Shown piece by piece: positions 57,201 to 64,000 of a stretch of 64,000 nt of DNA (its first letter is position 1; each line of letters starts with the position of its first letter). The stretch comes from Roseateles aquatilis (GTDB lineage Bacteria > Pseudomonadota > Gammaproteobacteria > Burkholderiales > Burkholderiaceae_C), in assembly GCF_002205645.1 (NCBI RefSeq), contig NZ_NIOF01000006.1:248001-312000 (forward strand), given 5' to 3'. Made by a program: the position numbers and the translations under genes. The notes below the pieces were generated by a model, which saw only the letters and a list, made by a program, of their open reading frames with translations, ran no database searches and was not told the origin of the DNA.

Positions 57201-57511
57201 GGGATGGCCATGAGGCGCTGGAACGCCTGCGCCGGGGTGGCATCGGCCTGTTGGTGACGGACCTGCGCATGGCGGGCATGGACGGCAGTGAACTGGTGCA
57301 GGCCATTGCGGACCTGCAGCAGCCCGGCGTGGCTCGCCCGCGGATCGTGGTCTGCTCGGGCGACGCCCAGGTGGAGGACGTGGGGCCGCTCGCTTTCGAC
57401 GCCTTCCTCACCAAGCCGGTGATGATGAGCGTGCTGCTCGACACCCTGGCAGCGATCGGCTTCGGTCGGGCCGCGGCATCTTCTGCGGAGGTGGAGCGCA
57501 GTCCGAAGTGA
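54221..57511 (+). CDS. BvgS-like hybrid sensor histidine kinase
   Basis: A 1096-residue membrane sensor kinase. Order: signal/anchor helix (about 25-46), two periplasmic solute-binding domains of the SBP_bac_3 type (about 75-295 and 315-545), a transmembrane helix (about 557-578), a PAS-like domain (about 590-720), the HisKA site His735 (ASHELRAPAH), the ATPase domain (NLLSNAVKYTD, DSGRGIAPEQ, GLGLSICRHLA), and a receiver domain with Asp1014 (VTDLRMAGMDG) and FLTKPV. Unlike BvgS it has no C-terminal HPt domain, so a separate phosphotransfer protein is needed. No response regulator gene lies nearby. Periplasmic amino-acid or nicotinate-like ligands are known for the family; the ligand here is unknown. 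Confidence 0.9.
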   Translation: MNDNHKKAFGIWPRPAWRTAPLNGWTAVVSLGCLVLSMLAGAASAQVQPASYHFRQPSSGAPIALGPQVLSADEQAYLAALPEIRVAVGVPPPSPYQTVSSDGEIGGIHSEMLMYLTRAFGLKVRPVVVPNWGDALNAVRRRDADLIMTVGVTNERMSYLEFTLGVTPWPGALFARTAAAPLPLEHARFAIERDYMAIDFVRRQYPEASIQTVENTGEALAAVAAGRADYYLGALFEAMDWWSRPGVQGVEVRQMLNYGTGYYHFGVRKDWARLALILNKGISALREAPLPQWQASAPALPAKVALAPPLQLSASEQALLVGHPTWRMGAVRGLSLLNDINARGIHTGIAAEYAEQVARRLGVGLQVIPYDSVASMLDGLRRGEIDLVPFLTRTPAREKEFAFSRPYVEMPYLLVSATDGPYYWDLNSLRGHRLALAEQHPLREVLARSYPDIRIVDMPDGAAAMDAVARGEADAAVEVKLFANLRINSDSGNRLRAVAAVNALPAQFHFAASPRSEAMIPIIDRVLAEIPPTDHERMLRRWIAVDLDPPFPWRRHLPVISVAVVALLSVLALTLWWMRRLSREVDQRRASEAQLQAIGSNIPCVAFQYVIDEHGKLLSTYFSAGSQAFLGVSLEEGKTVLQNLAPYMSAEDAKAAAAAGRHAVRSGQPFSFAAAYQVPGREARWLCCQAVRTAIAGGRAHWTGYVVDVTAERNLQVRLTEEAQRRNLMLASASHELRAPAHTASLALQSLQTERTPEARSRALAVAQDAMHTLTQLLGDVLDAAQMHHGELRIKPQVFALQPWLQQLADAARQWAERKRLGFELVVEPGLPHLVMMDPLRMRQVAMNLLSNAVKYTDRGSIRLEASTRAGRTGERALVLTIVDSGRGIAPEQLEKVFTPFAGADPQGVVPEGSSGLGLSICRHLAALMQGEVSLRSELGQGTAAEFELPLRLVAAGAEEPLAKGVLVCDDDDVSRLLMSQMLAAHGFDVEEARDGHEALERLRRGGIGLLVTDLRMAGMDGSELVQAIADLQQPGVARPRIVVCSGDAQVEDVGPLAFDAFLTKPVMMSVLLDTLAAIGFGRAAASSAEVERSPK

Positions 57512-57551
57512 GGCTCGGGTCATCTCGCTGCGGCCTTGAACCGTCTCACTT

Positions 57552-57833
57552 CTATCGACGCTGCAAAGGCCCGGAAGGCTCAGCGCCCGAAGAGGCGCCT
57601 GGTCGCGCCAGGCAGGCCCACGGCCCTAGACCGGCATTTCGCTGAGCAAGCCACAGCGCGTTGCGCCGGTCGGACGCGATGCCCATCCGCGTCACCGCGC
57701 GCATGGCGCGAGCCAACGCTGCCCGGTCCTGGGAATCGCGATGCTGCATGGCCTTCGCACACGCGGCGCCCCAAGCCTGCATCCACCGTCGCGCGTGCTC
57801 CATGGCATCTTCATATTCCGCGTTCAAATTCAT
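57552..57833 (-). CDS. Possible small hypothetical protein
   Basis: A 93-residue ORF (MNLNAEYEDAMEHARRWMQA) whose first 65 residues look like a helical protein. The tail is Gly/Ser/Pro-rich. The ribosome binding site is poor and distant. It lies between the sensor kinase gene and the divergent ATPase promoter. Confidence 0.4.
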   Translation of the reverse strand: MNLNAEYEDAMEHARRWMQAWGAACAKAMQHRDSQDRAALARAMRAVTRMGIASDRRNALWLAQRNAGLGPWACLARPGASSGAEPSGPLQRR

Positions 57834-57922
57834 GGTTCATTGGGTGCCTCTTGTGCCGGCTTGGGACGATGGTGGCACCAGCCGCGCGCTGGCGGCAAGG
57901 GGGCAGTGGTACCTGGCGCTCA

Positions 57923-57961
57923 TTGACAATAGAATTTTCTAGATTTCTATAGAGTTCTATA
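57923..57961 (+). promoter_or_regulatory. Twin palindromic operators and promoter region of the AAA ATPase operon
   Basis: An AT-rich island in GC-rich DNA, starting with TTGACA (57923-57928), a perfect -35 box. Two perfect palindromes follow: TAGAATTTTCTA (57930-57941) and TATAGAGTTCTATA (57948-57961). Their centres are 19 bases apart, about two helical turns, so two dimers could bind side by side. TATAGA (57948-57953) could be the -10 box, 19 bases from TTGACA. This is likely an operator that represses the operon until triggered. No regulator gene with a matching site lies adjacent. Confidence 0.65.
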
Positions 57962-57988
57962 ATTGAGCATAAACCAAGGAGCTCTCCC

Positions 57989-59176
57989 ATGGAAATCTTC
58001 CATCGCACCGCGCTCGCCGCCGACATGGCGGGGAAGATCCTGTTCGTGTCGCCCACGTCGGCATCGAGTTCCGGCCTGTTCCTTGCGGCGCCCCGGCGCA
58101 CCGGCAAGTCCACCTTCCTGCGCGAGGATCTCCGCCCGCAGCTCGAAGAGAAGGGCGGGCTGGTCGTCTACGCCGACCTGTGGGAGGACCGCAAGGCAGA
58201 TCCGGGCGACGTGATCGTGCATGCCGTCCGCTCCGAGCTGGCCCAGCACGAGGGCGTCGTGAAGCGCCTGGCCAAGGCCGCCGGCATGGAGAAGGTGGCC
58301 GTGGGCGGCATGTCCTTCTCGCTCGACCGGGTGGGGCTGGGGGACGGCGTCTCGCTGTCGGCCGCGCTCGCGGCACTGTCGGACGAATGCAAGCGGCCCA
58401 TCGTGCTGATCATCGACGAAGCGCAGCACGCGATCACGAGCGAGAAGGGCAACGATGCCCTCTACGCTCTCAAGGCGGCCCGAGACGAGCTCAACAGCAG
58501 CCGCCGCCACGGCCTGCGCATCGTGGCGACGGGGTCCAACCGCGACAAGTTGGCGATGTTGCGCAACAGCCGCGACCAGGCCTTCTTCGGTGCGCCGCTG
58601 GTGAACTTCCCGCCGCTGGGGGCCGACTATGTGCAGTGGTTCTGCGAACGCGCCGACCTGCCCGGCAAACTCGATCCTGCTCAGGTGCAGGAGTTGTTCC
58701 GACGCGCCTTCTTCCGACCCGAACTGCTGGGCGCGGCGGCCGACGCGCTGCGCTTCGCCTTCGAACTGAAGGCCGACGACGTGCAGACCGAGTTCGCCCA
58801 GGCCGTCGAGGCACAGATCGAGGCCAGCAACAGTGAACTGCTGCGTGTCGTGCACAGCCTGACGCCGCTGCAGTCCGCCGTGCTGCGGGTGCTGGCCGCG
58901 CGCGGCAACGACTATGCGCCGTTCGAAGCCGGGACTATCGCCGCCTATCAGGCGGTGCTGCAGGCGACGGGACAACCCGCCGACGCGAAGGCCGACGTGC
59001 CGGGCGTGCAGCAGGCCCTGCTGGCGCTACAGGAGAAGTCTCTGGTGTGGCGAGCCGCGCGCGGTGTGTACGCGCTGGAAGAGGGCTCGCTGAGCGAACT
59101 GATGGCTGCGGATGGCATGCTCGCGATGGTGCCGCCGGTGGCCGGCCAGGGAGGGCAGGCGGCAGCCGCGAAGTGA
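57989..59176 (+). CDS. AAA/STAND-like ATPase
   Basis: A 395-residue P-loop ATPase. Walker A is PRRTGKSTF near residue 36, Walker B is VLIIDEAQHA near residue 137, and a sensor-like IVATGSNRDKLA follows. The lack of a preceding helicase-like motif and the RRTGKST form fit the archaeal-type/MNS group of STAND-like ATPases. A C-terminal winged-helix-like region (LTPLQSAVLRVLAARGNDYA) may bind DNA or a partner. AAGGAG precedes the ATG. It is the first gene after the palindromic operators and is followed 46 bases later by a large protein. Such ATPases often act as switches in defence systems; that role is inferred. Confidence 0.8.
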   Translation: MEIFHRTALAADMAGKILFVSPTSASSSGLFLAAPRRTGKSTFLREDLRPQLEEKGGLVVYADLWEDRKADPGDVIVHAVRSELAQHEGVVKRLAKAAGMEKVAVGGMSFSLDRVGLGDGVSLSAALAALSDECKRPIVLIIDEAQHAITSEKGNDALYALKAARDELNSSRRHGLRIVATGSNRDKLAMLRNSRDQAFFGAPLVNFPPLGADYVQWFCERADLPGKLDPAQVQELFRRAFFRPELLGAAADALRFAFELKADDVQTEFAQAVEAQIEASNSELLRVVHSLTPLQSAVLRVLAARGNDYAPFEAGTIAAYQAVLQATGQPADAKADVPGVQQALLALQEKSLVWRAARGVYALEEGSLSELMAADGMLAMVPPVAGQGGQAAAAK

Positions 59177-59222
59177 TCATGGCCGGCCAGCGGCGGCCGG
59201 CGCTCAGGGGACGGAGAACAAG

Positions 59223-62200
59223 ATGGCCGACCACGGCAGCTACAGGACCTTCCGCCGACAGGTTCTTGAGCATCTCGGCGACGGCCAGTTGGCGCAAGAC
59301 CGCGGACGTCTGCGAGGTTCCCGAGGCACCGACTCGCCGTTCGCCGCAGGACGTTCGGCAATCAGCGCGTTCCGTGCCGAAGTCGCCGGGCGAGCGACGC
59401 ATTGGGCCGCCATGTCGACCGCGCACGACGCCTGGGTGAGACGTGCACTGCGCCTTCCTCCGACGCTGGCGCTTGAGCCCGGGACCCTGGCGACTGCGGA
59501 AAAATGGCTCTTCGTGTTCCTGCCATTTGGCCTGGCCACGCGTCGTGCGAGCCGGCTGCTCCGCCTGGCGGGCACGTTCGAGGGCCGGGCCCTGATCTTT
59601 GACCGCTATGTGCAGCGCACCCTCGCACTGTTCGAGCTGCGCTACGACGAAGCCGTCGACTTCGCGCTGCGGTGGTTCGAACCAGTAGAGACATGGCGCG
59701 TCTACGAACAGGTTGAGCACACCGGCATGGAGGTCATGCGGACGGCACACGCGTTGGGCCTTCGCAACTTCGCCCAGGTTCGCGAGGCATTCTTCAGCCG
59801 AGGGGCGCCGCTGCAGCGGCGCGAGCTCGTGCAACTGCTGGTCGCCGAGGGCGTGGTCCGCAATGTGGCGGAACTGGCCTGGGCGGGGAAGGAGCGCGAC
59901 ACGCTGGGCTATTCGTATGCGCCCGTCGACGCCGACGAGATTCAGCGCCTGCGAGGCATCGTGCGCTGTCTGCTTGCCCACGGCGTTGCCCGCGAGCAGG
60001 TCGCCGCAATCCTGCGCTTCCCGCTGTCGTCCATGGCGCCCGATGCGCTGGAGGCCAACATCGGCGTGCTCGAAGCTGCTGGCACGTTCGAGGTGGCCGC
60101 CGTGCTGGCGCAGGTGGGTGACCGGCTGTGGCGGACGCCGACGCCGACCTGGCGATTCATCGTCGACGTGCTGGACGCTCGAACCCCGCAAGATCTCGCG
60201 AAGTTCCGTGCTCTGCTCGATTGCCACCACGACCTGTCGGTCGATCTGGCTCAGGAGCTGAAGCTGCACTGCGCCGGGCTCGATGAACTTGCCGGTTGCC
60301 AGCGACTTCTAGCCGGGCTGGATCCGCAGCGGGACGACGCGGCAAGCTTCGTCGCCCATGTGCGGCGCCTGACCCGCGCGCCGCATTCGTTGAATGCGAA
60401 CCAGTTGGCGCGCTCGGAGGCCTATCTCAAAGGAGGCGACTCCCTGCCGCCATTCCTGCAGGTCCTGCAGGACCACGGGCTGGGCGACGCCGCATCCGTC
60501 ACTGAGTTCCAGCGCTGCTTCCGCCAACTCACCGCGGCCGGGTTGGACCGGGCGCTGAAAACACTGGAGGCCGTAGCCGTCGAGGAACCGCTGCCCCAGC
60601 GTGTCGACTGGGTGCTGCAGGCCGGCAAGAGCGGCTACTTCCACGTCTACGACTACCTGATCGAGACCTTTCGGCTGCAGGGGCTGATGCCGCTGCAGCA
60701 GATCCTGCCACTCGGGTCCCTGGGCATCGCCTTCCTGCGTTGCCTGATCGAAGACCGGCGCCTCGACAGCTTGAAGGCCGTCCGCGATTGGTACCGCGAT
60801 GCCGTTGGCATCGTGGGCTACAGGGGCGACAGCAGCTACGACGCCGCCGACAAGCTGCTGTTCGACGACGCGTTCGACCGCAATCACTTCGGCCTTCTCG
60901 CTTCCAACCAACGCGCCGTGCACGGGATCGTCCATACCCGAATCCAGCGTTCACTGGGCACGTGGCCGTGGCAGGCCGAGGAGGTGGAAAAGGAGGCCTA
61001 CCGCGAGGCCAGCCGCTTGCTCGGCGCGCAGATGCGGACGGAACTGCTTCCGGCGCTGGCAAAGATCCTGAAGAGCACAGGCGGCGTGATCTTGGAGAGC
61101 TTGTTCGAGGACGAAGGTGACCAGCCGCTGGACCTCGAGCGCAAGCTCACCTGCCTGACGCCATTGCTCGCGGAACTCGTGGCCGGAGGCGGTCCGAGCG
61201 GCACCACGCTGACCGCCATGCAGCTTGATGCCATCGCCGTCGTGTACCGCTCGCCCCAGGAGTTCATCCGAACGAAGTGGCACGAAGTGCGGGGCCACGA
61301 GAGCCATCTGCAAGGTCTCGTGCTGCGGCAGAGCTACGAAATGGCCTGGCGTCACGCCCGCCGGCGACTGCGGCGCGACCTGGACAGCGTCGGCTTCCAT
61401 GCGCTGCGCAGGGCCGCGCAGTTCAGCGAGAACTTCAGGGACTATCCCAACATGTTCACGGCCTGCCAGCGCTTGAGCCCGAAGCAGCTGCGGCAGAACG
61501 CGCTGGGCGCCAGCCTGGACACGCTGGCGCTGCACCTCGGCAGCCTGCTGGCGCTGGCGCGAGAGGACGGCACCGTGTCCCGCTGGATCCGCGAGGGCTT
61601 TGACGAGCTCACCGCCATGGAGCAGGGCAGCCTGGGCGCATTCCAGCGTGTCGGGGAACTGGTCGACCTGTTCGCCGTGGTGCTGCCTGATGCGCTGGAC
61701 GCACATGCCGACGCCTTCATCGAACGGCTGCCTGAGAACGACGCGGCGCACTGGGCATCCCGGCTCGGACCGTCCGTGCCGGAGCTGGAGGGCAGGGCGC
61801 TGCTGCGCGCCGTGGTGTCGCGCACGCGCGCCAAGCTCTTGCCTCTTCATCTCGCATGGGCCCGGCGCCAGTTCAAGCTGTACGAGCAGGAGGAGGACGC
61901 CAGCCGTCGCGCTCAGCTCATGTCCGGCGTCGTGTCCAAGCACCCGGCTGCCTACTTCGCCAAGCAGGCAGCCGGGCTGTGCACGGCCGGCAATCTGCGG
62001 ATGTGGGAGGAGGAGCGCCATTGCCACCTGGTGGTCTTCGATCCGCAGATGCAGCGCATGGTGGGGATGGCGATGCTCTACGTCCAGCAGATCCCCGAGC
62101 TGGATAGCCACCGACTCAGCCTGGTGATCCGCGGCATCAATCCGACCGAAGAGATGCTGGCTTCGCACGACACGCGTTCGATTGTTGAGAGCTTTTTCGA

Positions 62201-62531
62201 CGCGGCCGTCCTGGTCGCCCAGGACAACAATCTCGCCTGCGTGGCGTTTCCGGCCCCATCGGGCGCGCACATCATGTCCAACCGCGACGCCGTCGAGAAG
62301 GACTTGAAGAAGCGCTACGTCGCGCGCGCGCCGGTTCAGCCGCGTGCGGAGGGTGTGGGGCGCAATGCCCTTCGCCACGCACCCGAGCGCGTCGCCGCGA
62401 AGTTCTATGCGTATGAGCAGGGCAGCGAGGGCGTGGACGCCCTGTACGTGATCTGGCGCCCCAGCGAGACCATTCCCGAGATCCCGCCCGCGGCTTCCGC
62501 GTCGGAGGCCCAAGCGAACGCCTGGGCATGA
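59223..62531 (+). CDS. Very large protein of unknown function, partner of the AAA ATPase
   Basis: A 1102-residue soluble protein; GGAG lies six bases before the ATG at 59223. Most of the chain is helical, without motifs I can name. Near the C-terminus (about 930-1050) a segment with RHCHLVVFDPQMQRMVGMAM, then LVIRGINPTEEML, then VLVAQDNNLACVAFPAP resembles a GNAT-type acetyltransferase fold, but no catalytic residue can be assigned. The tail is Ala/Pro-rich. Operon position right after the ATPase suggests that the two proteins act together. I recognise no described system with this pair. Confidence 0.7.
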   Translation: MADHGSYRTFRRQVLEHLGDGQLAQDRGRLRGSRGTDSPFAAGRSAISAFRAEVAGRATHWAAMSTAHDAWVRRALRLPPTLALEPGTLATAEKWLFVFLPFGLATRRASRLLRLAGTFEGRALIFDRYVQRTLALFELRYDEAVDFALRWFEPVETWRVYEQVEHTGMEVMRTAHALGLRNFAQVREAFFSRGAPLQRRELVQLLVAEGVVRNVAELAWAGKERDTLGYSYAPVDADEIQRLRGIVRCLLAHGVAREQVAAILRFPLSSMAPDALEANIGVLEAAGTFEVAAVLAQVGDRLWRTPTPTWRFIVDVLDARTPQDLAKFRALLDCHHDLSVDLAQELKLHCAGLDELAGCQRLLAGLDPQRDDAASFVAHVRRLTRAPHSLNANQLARSEAYLKGGDSLPPFLQVLQDHGLGDAASVTEFQRCFRQLTAAGLDRALKTLEAVAVEEPLPQRVDWVLQAGKSGYFHVYDYLIETFRLQGLMPLQQILPLGSLGIAFLRCLIEDRRLDSLKAVRDWYRDAVGIVGYRGDSSYDAADKLLFDDAFDRNHFGLLASNQRAVHGIVHTRIQRSLGTWPWQAEEVEKEAYREASRLLGAQMRTELLPALAKILKSTGGVILESLFEDEGDQPLDLERKLTCLTPLLAELVAGGGPSGTTLTAMQLDAIAVVYRSPQEFIRTKWHEVRGHESHLQGLVLRQSYEMAWRHARRRLRRDLDSVGFHALRRAAQFSENFRDYPNMFTACQRLSPKQLRQNALGASLDTLALHLGSLLALAREDGTVSRWIREGFDELTAMEQGSLGAFQRVGELVDLFAVVLPDALDAHADAFIERLPENDAAHWASRLGPSVPELEGRALLRAVVSRTRAKLLPLHLAWARRQFKLYEQEEDASRRAQLMSGVVSKHPAAYFAKQAAGLCTAGNLRMWEEERHCHLVVFDPQMQRMVGMAMLYVQQIPELDSHRLSLVIRGINPTEEMLASHDTRSIVESFFDAAVLVAQDNNLACVAFPAPSGAHIMSNRDAVEKDLKKRYVARAPVQPRAEGVGRNALRHAPERVAAKFYAYEQGSEGVDALYVIWRPSETIPEIPPAASASEAQANAWA

Positions 62532-62653
62532 ACGCGTTGCGGGCAGCGAACGCAGCGATCGATCCTGCGGTTTTCGCAGGGTTGTCGCGGCTCAGCCCTG
62601 AGTAGTATTGCGTTGCTGGCTTCGGCCAGCCCTGCTTTCCTCCCTAAGCAGGC

Positions 62654-62709
62654 GGCGTTCCGTGATGACAGCGGAACGCCGTTCGCCTCGCCGGCCTGGC
62701 CGGCGAGGC
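62654..62709 (+). terminator. Tandem hairpins, possible terminator
   Basis: Two stem-loops lie 120 bases after the large gene: GGCGTTCCG/CGGAACGCC (62654-62680, 9-base loop), then an 11-bp perfect stem GCCTCGCCGGC/GCCGGCGAGGC with a 3-base loop (62685-62709), followed by a T-rich TTCTTGTT. The second could end transcription of the ATPase operon. An upstream smaller hairpin (62564-62580) lacks a T run. Confidence 0.5.
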
Positions 62710-62996
62710 TTCTTGTTGGCGGTGGCGCGGCCGCGCCAAGCTGTCGCCCGAGTAGGCGGTACTGTTCCCTCTCAACGCTTTGTTGATGACGTTGCGGCTA
62801 CCTACGCTCCGGCTGCAAGTCGTTCGCACAGCCGCCCTCTTGATTTCCGCCTCTAACCTGCTTAAAAATTTCACCCGTCTGTACGAGTTTCCATCTGCCG
62901 ATCATGATCCTCTACATCATCCGGCAGCAGGTGGAGATCTTGCGCAGGCCTTTGGCCGCCGTCGTGCTCAGCACGCTCCCGCGCAGATCCTCTCCA

Positions 62997-63266
62997 ATGC
63001 TGCTGTTGCTCCATTGGCACGGCTTCGCGGTCGACGAGCGACAGCGCGCTCCGCCAGCCGATACCGCCGACCGGCCGCGGCGCGTGGCCGTCCCCACTTC
63101 GGGGCTGCAGTTCAACCAGGCGTGGACGCGCCTGGAGCAACTCGACCAGCAGATGCTTGACGCCGCCTGGCAGTTGGGCGCCTGGAATCTGGTGCGGGAA
63201 GAGCATCGCGGCTGCGAGACCGTCGGCGTCTCCGACAGCGAGGCCATGGCCTGTCATCAGGCCTAA
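62997..63266 (+). CDS. Small hypothetical protein
   Basis: An 89-residue protein (MLLLLHWHGFAVDERQRA; MLDAAWQLGAWNLVREEHRG). The frame is open further upstream (an ATG at 62904), and no ribosome binding site decides between the starts. No family recognised. Confidence 0.45.
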   Translation: MLLLLHWHGFAVDERQRAPPADTADRPRRVAVPTSGLQFNQAWTRLEQLDQQMLDAAWQLGAWNLVREEHRGCETVGVSDSEAMACHQA

Positions 63267-63453
63267 CCGCATCGTGCTGCTCTGACCGTCTTGGTCTTCG
63301 CGAGCGAACAACTTGCGCGCCGAGGGTCTTGAAAACTATTGCACCGACTCTAGCTCGCTGATCGGTCGGATTTGGACGCGGTGGCACCGCTTTCCGCGCC
63401 CCAATTCGACCAACCTCTTTGTCAATCATCTGCTATCTGAAAGGAGACCCAAG

Positions 63454-63543
63454 ATGCCAATCCGTCCCCTCCACGACCGGATCATTGTCAAGCGCATCGA
63501 CCCGTTGCGTCAGACGCCCGTCTCTGCCGAAACGGAGTTTTGA
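63454..63543 (+). pseudogene. groES: N-terminal fragment of a GroES co-chaperonin
   Basis: A 29-codon ORF, MPIRPLHDRIIVKRID plus 13 unrelated-looking residues, then a stop. The first 15 residues match the near-invariant start of GroES/Cpn10 (IRPLHDRxIVKR). The strong AAGGAG before the ATG is also kept. Full GroES is about 96 residues, so only the start remains. It is probably a captured translation-start segment or a decayed copy, and it may drive the next gene, which starts two bases later. Confidence 0.65.
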
Positions 63544-63544
63544 C

Positions 63545-63877
63545 ATGGACCGGCCCACAACCACGCGTCCCGATCGGTCCGCGCTGGCGGCGGGCCGTTG
63601 GGGTCGCCCCGCGAGAGCTTACGGGTCTCTTCGTCACGCGAAGGTTCCCGTGCTGTTGCAGGCGGCCCCGCTCCCTGCCGAGGACCTCTGCACGTTGCAG
63701 CGCTGGCTGGCCGGCACGACCGCGCTGAGGCCCGGCGAGGCTCGGCACCTATTGGAGCGTGCCCTCGACCGGGGGCAACTGCTCGGTGAGCCGGCGCTGC
63801 ACTGCCGCGCCGTCAAGGCCCGCATCGCTGGCGACGCCAACTGGGCGCCCATGGGCTTCCGGCTGGTCCTGGACTAG
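63545..63877 (+). CDS. Hypothetical protein
   Basis: A 110-residue protein (MDRPTTTRPDRSALAAGRWG; LLERALDRGQLLGEPALHCR). The ATG lies just after the stop of the groES fragment, so it may be translated by re-initiation. No family recognised. Confidence 0.5.
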   Translation: MDRPTTTRPDRSALAAGRWGRPARAYGSLRHAKVPVLLQAAPLPAEDLCTLQRWLAGTTALRPGEARHLLERALDRGQLLGEPALHCRAVKARIAGDANWAPMGFRLVLD

Positions 63878-63971
63878 CCGCCGTCGGCGCTATCCGTTCA
63901 GGCGCGCTCGCACGAAGCCCGCGGCGAGCGCGCCGCCTTTTGAACAACATCGTGGAATGAGGATCAGTGTC

Positions 63972-64000
63972 ATGGCGCACTCCGAACCCCTGAGCAGCAG
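63972..64000 (+). CDS. Possible start of a gene running off the right edge (partial)
   Basis: An ATG with GAGGATC upstream opens a frame reading MAHSEPLSS to the end of the window. It is too short to identify. Confidence 0.3.

Noticed and set aside
63454-63543. Functional co-chaperonin GroES
   Set aside because: Only the first 15 residues match and the frame stops after 29 codons; the domain needed for ring assembly is missing.

Overview
The window is GC-rich, densely coding DNA, with protein families typical of Betaproteobacteria (Burkholderiales-like). It looks like the accessory backbone of a large plasmid or integrative element rather than core chromosome. It contains a nearly complete PRTRC cassette (ParB-related, ThiF-related cassette) and plasmid-type helicases. 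It also has an ArdB/KlcA-type antirestriction gene, a RadC-like MPN protein, many small hypothetical genes and several inserted cargo blocks. There are no rRNA genes, no CRISPR array, and no tRNA that I could recognise. The species assignment is inferred from family resemblance only.

Layout, left to right. (1) 0-5.7 kb: the end of an unknown gene; an SF2 helicase whose ribosome binding site sits in a hairpin; then a metabolic cassette (PfpI-like protein, NAD-dependent epimerase, secreted acetoacetate-decarboxylase-family protein) divergent from a MerR regulator, with a 19-bp-spacer promoter between them. (2) 5.7-8.6 kb: a caspase-like protease followed by an AbiJ-related protein with a PD-(D/E)XK-like nuclease end, a candidate two-gene defence module. 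(3) 8.7-13.7 kb: DinG-like Fe-S helicase, a Gp3/metal-binding-like protein and an SbcD-like phosphoesterase. (4) 13.7-35.6 kb: an SbcC/SMC-like ATPase gene split by a 12-kb site-specific transposon. The transposon carries a mercury operon (merR-TPCA), a complete second copy of the same ATPase family, three tyrosine recombinases and small accessory genes. This block is bordered by two chemoreceptor genes and a regulator/SDR/lactonase cassette.

(5) 36-46.9 kb: alcohol dehydrogenase, hypothetical, RadC-like and antirestriction genes, a PAPS-reductase-like protein, and the PRTRC cluster (ParB, E, C, a small extra ORF, F, B, A, ThiF) with overlapping starts and stops. (6) 47-53.4 kb: an FBH1/UvrD-type helicase with a short leader ORF, then small hypothetical, secreted and membrane proteins. 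(7) 54.2-57.5 kb: a BvgS-like hybrid sensor kinase. (8) 57.9-62.5 kb: an AAA ATPase and a 1102-residue partner behind a pair of perfect palindromes, a second candidate uncharacterised system. (9) 62.6-64 kb: tandem hairpins, a 29-residue groES fragment and small hypothetical genes.

The strongest novelty candidates are: the transposon that disrupts an SbcC-like gene while carrying an intact homologue of it; the caspase plus AbiJ-nuclease pair; and the palindrome-controlled AAA ATPase plus giant partner pair. All functional statements rest on motif recognition by eye. No database search was possible.
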